A stretch of 5,513 nt of DNA from Acidobacteriota bacterium (GTDB taxonomy: Bacteria; Acidobacteriota; UBA6911; RPQK01; JADFOI01), in assembly GCA_022545645.1 (NCBI GenBank), contig JACZQQ010000126.1, positions 2,043-7,555 on the forward strand, read 5' to 3'. Shown here piece after piece: positions 1 to 5,065 of this stretch. The notes under the pieces are model-generated. The model was given only the letters and a program-made list of their open reading frames with translations, made no database searches and had not been told where the DNA came from. The position numbers and the translations under genes are program-made. Numbering within the stretch: position 1 is the stretch's first letter; the number at the start of each line of letters is the position of its first letter.

Positions 1-27
1 CAAAAATTGGGTGATCCAGGTTGGTTT

Positions 28-105
28 CGTAGGGGCGCACGGCTGTGCGCCCTATAAACTGTTGATAAAGCAGGGTGTGTGGGCGCACAGCCGTGCGCCC
101 CTACG
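28..105. repeat. REP-like doublet: perfect 25-bp inverted repeat with a 28-nt spacer
   Basis: Positions 28-52 and 81-105 are exact reverse complements over 25 bp, separated by 53-80. Each arm is itself a near-palindrome: GGGCGCAC and GTGCGCCC form an 8-bp stem around a 4-nt loop (GGCT at 41-44, AGCC at 89-92), with a CGTAG/CTACG tail at the outer edge. The transcript could therefore form either two small hairpins or one long one. The layout matches paired REP/BIME-type intergenic palindromes, in particular the widespread GTAGGGGCG...CGCCCCTAC class. It lies 14 nt past the pilD stop codon, a typical REP position, and could protect the mRNA 3' end or limit read-through. No T-tract follows, so it is not a standard intrinsic terminator. 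No REP-associated transposase gene is in view. Confidence 0.85.
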
Positions 106-119
106 CAAGATCAAGAAGG

Positions 120-926
120 CTAGAATTGACTCAAGTAGAAAGAGAACACTTGGCGTCCCCAAAGGGTGCTGGCTATGGCACCCGCAGCAAGGAAGCTTCC
201 AAAGGGCAGTTCATATCTGCGCCCTTTACGAGAGATCAAAATGAAAAGGGATCCCACCACGGCTCCCAACAGCGATCCTAGGAGTATGGTTAACCAGGCA
301 TAGCCCCATCCCAGAAAGGCACCCACCATCGCCATCATCTTGATATCGCCAAAGCCCATGCCCTCTATTTTCCTGACCCTGAAGTAAAGCTCGGCTACGA
401 ACCAGAGAAACCCTCCACCCACCAGAATGCCGATGGCGGAGTCCACATAGTGGGTCCACATCACATTGGGGAGATCCAGGAAGCGAAATGGGTAAAAGAA
501 CTCTCCCGATTGAAAGGGTGACACCAAAAAACCGAAGACCGCGCCACCCAGGGTCAAGATATTGGGAAGAATCCTTTCGAAAAGGTCAATGAAGGTCAGA
601 ATCAGAAGCAGGCCAAAAAAGACCATGTTTACAAAGACGGGTGTGTAAAATCCGTACTTGAGAAAGAGGAGGTAAAAGGTGAGGCCGGTCATCACCTCCA
701 CGGTTGGATAAACCCAGGAAATTCTCTCCCCACATTGACTGCATTTTCCTCGCAGAATGAGATAGCTGAAGACGGGAATATTCTCCCAGGGTCGGATGGA
801 ATGATGGCAGTGAGGGCAGCTTGACCTGGGGCGCGTGATGGACTGGCCCTGGGGAATCCGATGGATGCAGACATTCAAGAAGCTACCGATCGCCAACCCA
901 AAGGCGATCACGAATCCATCTATCAT
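120..926 (-). CDS. pilD: Prepilin peptidase / N-methyltransferase (type IV leader peptidase, A24 family)
   Basis: This is an inner-membrane aspartic protease that cleaves the short leader of type IV pilins and type II secretion pseudopilins and, in the bifunctional class, N-methylates the new N-terminus. The 268-residue protein has the full family layout. GSFLNV at about 14-19 begins the N-terminal domain. Two zinc-type pairs, CPHC (37-40) and CSQC (62-65), mark the cytoplasmic methyltransferase-like domain. The two catalytic aspartates are D114 in FIDLFERILPN and D194 in the GFGD motif (191-194). PFGSFLAAGA (about 241-250) is the conserved C-terminal segment. Several hydrophobic helices fill the rest, and the length is normal. 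The ATG leaves 13 residues before GSFLNV, as in relatives, but the ribosome-binding site is weak (AGGA about 12 nt upstream). The gene is last of three on this strand. No pilin or secretion genes are in view. Confidence 0.95.
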   Translation of the reverse strand: MIDGFVIAFGLAIGSFLNVCIHRIPQGQSITRPRSSCPHCHHSIRPWENIPVFSYLILRGKCSQCGERISWVYPTVEVMTGLTFYLLFLKYGFYTPVFVNMVFFGLLLILTFIDLFERILPNILTLGGAVFGFLVSPFQSGEFFYPFRFLDLPNVMWTHYVDSAIGILVGGGFLWFVAELYFRVRKIEGMGFGDIKMMAMVGAFLGWGYAWLTILLGSLLGAVVGSLFILISRKGRRYELPFGSFLAAGAIASTLWGRQVFSFYLSQF

Positions 927-965
927 TTTGAGAGTATATCCTGAGGGTCCGCCCCTCTGGAGATC

Positions 966-997
966 GGAGAGAGAAGGAGAGAAGGAAGGAGAAGGAA
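966..997. repeat. 32-nt uninterrupted purine tract
   Basis: Every base from 966 to 997 on the plus strand is A or G, built from irregular GAAGGA/GAGAAG units. On the coding strand of pilD this is a pyrimidine tract in the presumed 5' leader, 40 to 71 nt before the start codon. It may simply be low-complexity intergenic DNA. A structural role such as triplex formation or slippage cannot be judged from one copy. Confidence 0.6.
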
Positions 998-1032
998 TTT
1001 ATTCAGAATTCCGAATTTGTTTGGAAGTTGGG

Positions 1033-1061
1033 ATTTTGAATTTCAGCCGGTCTGCCGTCAA
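1033..1061 (-). promoter_or_regulatory. Possible sigma-70-like promoter for pilD
   Basis: Read on the minus strand, TTGACG (1061-1056) matches the -35 consensus at five of six bases. A 17-nt spacer follows, then CAAAAT (1038-1033), which matches four of six bases of the -10 consensus. This would start transcription roughly 100 nt upstream of the pilD start codon and let pilD be expressed separately from the gene before it. The -10 box is weak and the organism's own consensus is unknown, so this is a candidate only. Confidence 0.25.
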
Positions 1062-1064
1062 TTG

Positions 1065-1099
1065 TCAGCACTCAGTCCTCAGTCCTCAGCACTCAGTCC
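1065..1099. repeat. Five tandem heptamers (TCAGCAC / TCAGTCC)
   Basis: Five perfect 7-bp units sit head to tail in the order TCAGCAC, TCAGTCC, TCAGTCC, TCAGCAC, TCAGTCC. Only two positions vary between the unit types. On the minus strand this reads as CTGAGTG/CTGAGGA units. The array begins just past the stop codon of the sugar transferase, in the gap before pilD. It resembles the short tandemly repeated heptamer sequences described in cyanobacteria and similar intergenic microsatellites elsewhere. The unit length is not a multiple of three and the array is outside any supported coding frame, so changes in copy number would not alter a protein. Confidence 0.9.
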
Positions 1100-1112
1100 T
1101 TTCTTCCTGCGC

Positions 1113-2549
1113 TCAGCGGGCTCCCCGAGCGCTGAATACCGCAGGAATGGTTCTCAACATGATTCGAATATCCAGCCAGAAGGACCAATTGTCGATGTAT
1201 TCGAGATCCAACTCCATCCATCTGCTAAAGTCGATGTCGTTCCGGCCGGAAACTTGCCAAAGACAGGTGATTCCGGGCTTCACGCTCAACCGACGCCTCT
1301 GTTTGGTGGTGTAATGCTGGACCTCGTCGAGCAGCGGTGCCCGAGGACCAACGATACTCATTTCCCCTTTGAGGACGTTCCAGGCCTGGGGTATTTCATC
1401 AATGCTGAATTTCCGCAAAACTCGACCCAGTGGAGTGACTCGAGGATCATTGCGCATCTTAAAGACGGGGCCCCCCATCTCATTAAGATGTTTAATCTCC
1501 CACAGTTTGTCTTCCGCACCCTCGATCATCGTTCTGAACTTGACGAGCTCGAATTTCCGTCCATACAAACCGCATCGAACCTGTCTGTAGAACATGGGAC
1601 CGGAAGAAGTCAATTTGATGAAAGCCCCTGTAATCAGGGCAAAGGGGGCGAATGCCACCAGCAGAACCAGAGCCACCAACACATCCACCACTCTCTTGGC
1701 GAGAATGCCGATGGTGTCCTCGGGAACCGGAGAAAAGGTGAGCATGGGCAGGTTCTCGAGGTACTCCAGTGAGACTTCGGAAGTGATATTGAGAAGGAAA
1801 TCAGTGGCAACTCGAATTCGAATGCCGAGATCCTGACAGAGTTCAACCAGCCCCTCGAACTCTTCCAAATTTCTCCTTTGGGATCCCAGAAAGATGATTT
1901 CGTCGACCACATGCTCGTGCAGCAGACGCGGCAGTTCCTTCGTTGAACCGACCACTTTCAAGTCCTGCGGGGGTTCTTGGCCTTCTTCGCTGCTTAAGTA
2001 ACCGACAACGTGGTAACCCCACATCTTGTAGCTCTCCACTAACTGACCGACTCGTCGTGCTCGGTCATCCGTACCGGCGATCAGAATTTTGATTTGACTG
2101 TGCTCGTTGATATTGCCGGAGCGAAGAAGCCAATATAGGATCACTCGATTGAACAGAAGGATTAGCCCCGCAAAAACCCAGAAGGCAAAGAAAACCGGCC
2201 GGCTGACCAGGAGCTTGAAACTATAAGTCAGGAAGCCCATGAAGAAGCCGGTGGCCACGATGAATTGTAAAACCCGAAATGCCTGTACTCCCAAGGGAAG
2301 GCGCAGGACCGCAGAATAGCGCTGGGTCAACATCAAGAGAAGGACCCACAAAGGAGCGGAGATCAGAAAGTAGAGAAGATAGTCTCGGAAGGGAAGCAGT
2401 TCCGGATTGAAAAAACTACTGATCTCAAGAGGAGCGAAGCGAACCAGGTAGTAGCGCAGGTAGTATGCGAGATACAGTCCCCAGAGACCTGCCAGGACGT
2501 CAGCAGCCAGAAGCAAATTCGCATACAGTTGATGCTGGCGATGAAACAT
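1113..2549 (-). CDS. Polyprenyl-phosphate glycosyl-1-phosphate transferase (exopolysaccharide/O-unit initiating enzyme)
   Basis: Enzymes of this family transfer a sugar-1-phosphate from a nucleotide sugar to undecaprenyl phosphate in the inner membrane, the first committed step of exopolysaccharide, capsule or O-unit assembly. The 478-residue protein has the long-form WbaP/WcaJ-like layout. About four N-terminal membrane helices lie at roughly 10-35, 55-75, 88-112 and 117-143. A soluble Rossmann-like domain follows (about 152-275, opening with IKILIAGTDDRARR), then a re-entrant hydrophobic helix (about 286-311) and the catalytic bacterial sugar transferase domain. Visible catalytic-domain motifs are KFRTM (337-341), DPRVTPLGRVLRKFSIDE with the family's Asp-Glu pair at 384-385, MSIVGPRAP (397-405), and KPGITCLWQVSGR (424-436). 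The sugar is not predictable. The gene starts 36 nt after bshC, probably in one operon. Its ATG has only a weak ribosome-binding site. No other glycosyltransferase or Wzx/Wzy gene is in view. Confidence 0.93.
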   Translation of the reverse strand: MFHRQHQLYANLLLAADVLAGLWGLYLAYYLRYYLVRFAPLEISSFFNPELLPFRDYLLYFLISAPLWVLLLMLTQRYSAVLRLPLGVQAFRVLQFIVATGFFMGFLTYSFKLLVSRPVFFAFWVFAGLILLFNRVILYWLLRSGNINEHSQIKILIAGTDDRARRVGQLVESYKMWGYHVVGYLSSEEGQEPPQDLKVVGSTKELPRLLHEHVVDEIIFLGSQRRNLEEFEGLVELCQDLGIRIRVATDFLLNITSEVSLEYLENLPMLTFSPVPEDTIGILAKRVVDVLVALVLLVAFAPFALITGAFIKLTSSGPMFYRQVRCGLYGRKFELVKFRTMIEGAEDKLWEIKHLNEMGGPVFKMRNDPRVTPLGRVLRKFSIDEIPQAWNVLKGEMSIVGPRAPLLDEVQHYTTKQRRRLSVKPGITCLWQVSGRNDIDFSRWMELDLEYIDNWSFWLDIRIMLRTIPAVFSARGAR

Positions 2550-2585
2550 TTCAGGAGTCTCAATGGAAAAGGTGCGTGAAAGCTC

Positions 2586-4211
2586 TCACAAATATATCAC
2601 TTGATGACTTGGGCAAAACGGGTTGATCACATCCATTAAACGCTCGACCAGATCGGGACCCTCTTCACTCATAAACTGGTTGAAACTGATGACACGTTCC
2701 TGAAGCTTTCCCTTGGGGTAAAGGTGAGAATACAGATAATCCAGGTGTTGCCCAAAGTTCTCTTGCTGGTTTCGGTGATTGGCAATAAATCTTTTTTGGA
2801 TCTTCTCGATCTGATAAAGAATCTTCTTCTCAGCACCCCCCAGCATCTCTGCTACTGTCGGGTCAATCTTCACAATATCATTTCCTAATGACTTTAGTGC
2901 GGTTCTGAGTTCTTCCTGCACACTCTCAAGCTTCCCCAGAATCTTTTCCGGGTCTTTCCCTTCCACGATTCGACGAGAGATCTCCTGTGGGGTGCATTGT
3001 AAAACATCGGTGACTTTCAACCCATATTTCCTCAGCAACCGTTGAGCTTTTCGATCCACCAGGGTGATCCCCACTCGCGGAAAGACAGCCATTTCCTTGT
3101 TCCAGAACGGACCAATGGCACAAATCTGTGCATAATAGGCAACCTCCGCAGCCCCCCCCACATAGGCCACTGTGGGAAATAAATGGTCCTGAACAATGGG
3201 TCTCAGGAGCACGTTGGGAGCCAACCTTCCGGCTTGCTTGCCGAATTCCTCCAAGAGTTGCTGGCCGTTTAACTGCAATGGGGTACCGGTCTTCTTCTGA
3301 TATTGTTCTGCTCCATACTCCAGTTTGTATCGCTCTTCACCCTCGGTCCAAAAAATGAGACTCTCCGAGTCCTGAACCCGAACCTGGGCCTCAAATCCCT
3401 TTTCTTTCAACACTTCTGCTCTTTTTTGCAAAGCTCGGACGATGTCCTGACGCTGTTCTATAGCTACGGAAAACAAAGATTCCAGTCCTTGCTTGTATTG
3501 GGGAAGAAGTGCATCAAAGAGAACCAGACCGTACGGTCGAAAGAGGTGGCTTAGCCATGAGCCCAAGGCTTCTCGGAAATTCTTTGTAGGAGGGTAAGTG
3601 TCCTGGAGTATCTGGAGGACTTCCTTCTGGAACTCTCCTTTTAGCCCCTGCTCTTGTAAATGGCTGAAACACTCCTCGACGGCGTCCAGAGGGATCGTTC
3701 CCACCATTCGTGAGCTATTCTTTTGGGGGCCCGGATAGCTTGCCGCAAACAACTCTCCACCGGCGTCGAAAAAGGATGTGGAGCGGACCTCCTGGAAGTC
3801 GGAGTCATCCGATGCCAACCAGAAAACAGGAACCGCAGAGTAGCCCTCCTCATTCAGAATCTGGGCCAGGCGAACCGCCGTGAGCGCCTTGTAAACGGTA
3901 AAAGCCGGTCCCCCGAAAAATCCGGGCTGTTGTCCCGTAACCACCGCTAGGGTCTTGGAGGACCGCAGCTTTTTGAGATTCTGAAAAACTTCCTCGCTGG
4001 CCCCAACTCTCTGGTTGAACTCGAGGGTCATTTCCACCAGCTGATCACGGGGAAAAGTCGGCGGATTTCTTAGAACCGAATCGGCTCGCTCTTTGAGACT
4101 CTCAAGGCTCAGGTGGGCCTGGCCATCATAGAACAAGCTGCCAAAGAGGAGATCCGGCGCTTTATCGACCGGGGACCGACCGCGAAGGAACTGGAACGGG
4201 TGCAGACGCAA
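2586..4211 (-). CDS. bshC: Bacillithiol biosynthesis cysteine-adding enzyme BshC, 5' end replaced at a sequence joint
   Basis: BshC is assigned to the last step of bacillithiol synthesis, joining cysteine to glucosaminyl-malate in the cytoplasm. Recognisable segments in the 541-residue frame are VVTGQQPGFFGGP (90-102) followed by TVYKALTAVRLA, PVFWLASDDSDFQEV (128-142), and RPIVQDHLFPTVAYVGGAAE (337-356). A charged helical stretch at about 405-490 fits the family's C-terminal coiled coil, and the frame ends normally. The N-terminus is odd. From about residue 28 (YDGQAHL, near 4130) the protein aligns with the family. The preceding 27 residues, back to the ATG at 4211, are antisense to an M16 protease fragment and do not look like BshC. 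The native start is therefore missing and 4211 is probably a chance start. The true length is probably similar. Other BshC-bearing groups include Bacillota, Bacteroidota, Deinococcota and Acidobacteriota. No bshA or bshB is in view. Confidence 0.93.
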   Translation of the reverse strand: MRLHPFQFLRGRSPVDKAPDLLFGSLFYDGQAHLSLESLKERADSVLRNPPTFPRDQLVEMTLEFNQRVGASEEVFQNLKKLRSSKTLAVVTGQQPGFFGGPAFTVYKALTAVRLAQILNEEGYSAVPVFWLASDDSDFQEVRSTSFFDAGGELFAASYPGPQKNSSRMVGTIPLDAVEECFSHLQEQGLKGEFQKEVLQILQDTYPPTKNFREALGSWLSHLFRPYGLVLFDALLPQYKQGLESLFSVAIEQRQDIVRALQKRAEVLKEKGFEAQVRVQDSESLIFWTEGEERYKLEYGAEQYQKKTGTPLQLNGQQLLEEFGKQAGRLAPNVLLRPIVQDHLFPTVAYVGGAAEVAYYAQICAIGPFWNKEMAVFPRVGITLVDRKAQRLLRKYGLKVTDVLQCTPQEISRRIVEGKDPEKILGKLESVQEELRTALKSLGNDIVKIDPTVAEMLGGAEKKILYQIEKIQKRFIANHRNQQENFGQHLDYLYSHLYPKGKLQERVISFNQFMSEEGPDLVERLMDVINPFCPSHQVIYL

Positions 4212-4751
4212 TATCGGGCATCATTTCTCAGAGGCATAGAGCGGGTCGGCGGATTTGGTGGCAAATCCGGCGTGCTGGCAGAAAACATGGTGTACGGCGG
4301 CTCGCCGGACAGGTACCAGCGCAAGCTGGACTATATCGCCGACGCAAGCCGGGCAGACCTGCAGACCGTCGTCGGGGAATGGCTCGGCGAGAATGCCTAT
4401 ATCGCCGAGGTCTATCCGCATCCTGCGATGACTGCCGCCCCAGCGGGTGCCGACCGCTCAAAGCCACCGGAACCGGCCGGGTTTCCGAGCGGCGAGTTTC
4501 CTGAATTCGACCGGGTTACGCTTACAAACGGCCTCGACATCCTGGTTGCGCAACGGACTGCCATCCCGCTCGTCAATTTAACGCTGATTCTGAACGCGGG
4601 CTTTGCGGCCGATCAGTTTGCACAACCCGGCACCGCGGCCATGACGATGGCGATGCTGGCGGCGAACCCGATAAACATGGCTCTCATGAGCGATCCTCCA
4701 AGCTTGCCGCCGCGCCTTCTCGGCCCGGGGGGCGCGCGCGCCGCATTCTAG
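4113..4751 (+). CDS. M16 zinc-protease-family protein, internal fragment in a chance-bounded frame
   Basis: The translation from about 4131 to 4658 matches the middle of a two-unit M16 (insulinase/PqqL-like) peptidase. RGPTAKELERVQTQYRASF and GIERVGGFGGKSGVLAENM belong to the C-terminal half of the first M16 unit. A proline-rich linker follows (about PHPAMTAAPAG to PEPAGFPSGEF). Then FDRVTLTNGLDILVAQRTAIP and LILNAGFAADQFAQPGTA open the second unit. The zinc-binding HxxEH motif belongs to the first unit and lies outside this fragment. After MTMAML (about 4658) the family similarity stops, and the last 30 residues are antisense to other sequence. The GTG at 4113 is not a real start, because similarity begins in mid-domain. 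Full-length relatives are about 900 residues or more, often secreted or periplasmic, and common in sphingomonads and other Proteobacteria. The fragment cannot encode a working peptidase here. Confidence 0.85.
   Translation: MGLAIIEQAAKEEIRRFIDRGPTAKELERVQTQYRASFLRGIERVGGFGGKSGVLAENMVYGGSPDRYQRKLDYIADASRADLQTVVGEWLGENAYIAEVYPHPAMTAAPAGADRSKPPEPAGFPSGEFPEFDRVTLTNGLDILVAQRTAIPLVNLTLILNAGFAADQFAQPGTAAMTMAMLAANPINMALMSDPPSLPPRLLGPGGARAAF
4125..4140. other. Joint between the bshC block and the M16 fragment
   Basis: BshC similarity on the minus strand ends near 4130 (residues FYDGQ). M16 similarity on the plus strand begins at about the same point (EQAAKEEI, from 4131). GC rises sharply across the point: a line such as 3301-3360 is 43% GC, whereas 4381-4440 is 63%. 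Two unrelated genes cut in mid-domain and placed head to head fit an assembly, amplification or cloning chimera better than a natural gene boundary. The exact base is uncertain because short stretches fit both frames. Confidence 0.75.
4659..4687 (-). CDS. First codons of an unidentified, probably membrane or exported protein, truncated
   Basis: An ATG at 4687 on the minus strand follows a near-ideal GGAGG site with a 7-nt gap. The first residues read MRAMFIGFAA. This is a hydrophobic opening typical of a signal peptide or of the small single-helix proteins common in Alphaproteobacteria. The frame continues for only 24 residues to a TGA near 4613, but that part is antisense to conserved M16 sequence, so the native gene probably ends at the joint near 4659. 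It begins 60 nt after the stop of the small frame at 4748-4936, on the same strand. The family is not identifiable from ten residues. Confidence 0.35.
4695..4699 (-). promoter_or_regulatory. Strong Shine-Dalgarno site (GGAGG) before the ATG at 4687
   Basis: The minus strand reads GGAGG, seven bases (ATCGCTC), then ATG. Motif and spacing are near optimal and better than those of any of the three complete starts in the window. It is the main reason to think a real gene start lies here, in sequence otherwise masked by the M16 frame on the other strand. Confidence 0.5.
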
Positions 4752-4936
4752 CCCCAGCCGCCGCCACGTGAAGCGATATGCTCGGACCCTGCGGGTGCGG
4801 CCCGCGCACCGAGGGCCGCGGTGGAGGCCTCGACAGCCACTTGGCCTGTCGCCTGCTCCTCGGTGAGAACGCTCAGTCGCGTCCGCGCTTCAGCGACGAT
4901 GCGGGCGGCCTCCGCGCGACTCGGCGGCTCAGCCAT
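4748..4936 (-). CDS. Small hypothetical protein, or C-terminal part of a longer one
   Basis: I do not recognise this family. From the ATG at 4936 the frame gives 62 residues: an Ala/Glu/Arg-rich, probably helical stretch (about 6-40, including RAEAARIVAEARTRLSVLTE) followed by a Gly-rich tail ending GGGWG. Of the three minus-strand frames, this one looks most like protein. It stays open upstream to the joint near 5050 and beyond, so a start further upstream (for example GTG at 4972), or a longer protein cut by a joint, is possible. The ATG has GGAG directly against it, which is too close for a normal ribosome-binding site. A separate gene start lies 60 nt downstream on the same strand. High GC also opens long chance frames, so confidence is low. 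Confidence 0.35.
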   Translation of the reverse strand: MAEPPSRAEAARIVAEARTRLSVLTEEQATGQVAVEASTAALGARAAPAGSEHIASRGGGWG

Positions 4937-4944
4937 CTCCGTGA

Positions 4945-4968
4945 CATCGGCATCGGCATCGACATCGA
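4945..4968. repeat. Four tandem hexamers (CATCGG x2, CATCGA x2)
   Basis: Four 6-bp units lie head to tail, differing only in the last base. On the minus strand they encode an alternating Asp-Ala/Asp-Val run (DVDADADV) just before the ATG at 4936. Because the unit length is a multiple of three, copy changes would keep the frame. The array is short, so chance or simple slippage in GC-rich coding DNA is likely. Confidence 0.6.
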
Positions 4969-5065
4969 CCACGCTAGCAAGATTGTTGACCTCTCGCGTC
5001 TGGAGGCCGAGTCGCTGCCCATCAGCAAACTTTCCCTCTCGAGGCCCTAGGGCGAGGCAGGCGTG

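Noticed and set aside
28..105. Insertion-sequence ends or a transposon
   Set aside because: Only 28 nt lie between the arms, so there is no room for a transposase, and no flanking target-site duplication is visible.
28..105. Intrinsic terminator of pilD
   Set aside because: The hairpins are strong but no run of T follows on the pilD coding strand, so standard intrinsic termination is not supported, although an effect on the mRNA end is possible.
1065..1099. CRISPR array
   Set aside because: The units are 7 bp and directly adjoining, with no spacers, no repeats of 20-plus bases and no cas genes.
1109..1132. Hairpin across the stop codon of the sugar transferase (GCGCTC / GAGCGC)
   Set aside because: The stem is only 6 bp with a 12-nt loop and is followed by purines, not T residues. 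It is likely incidental.
1017..1772. Long plus-strand open frame (251 codons) opposite the sugar transferase
   Set aside because: It overlaps strongly supported catalytic-domain sequence on the minus strand, begins in the repeat-filled intergenic gap and its translation shows no family features. It is a shadow frame.
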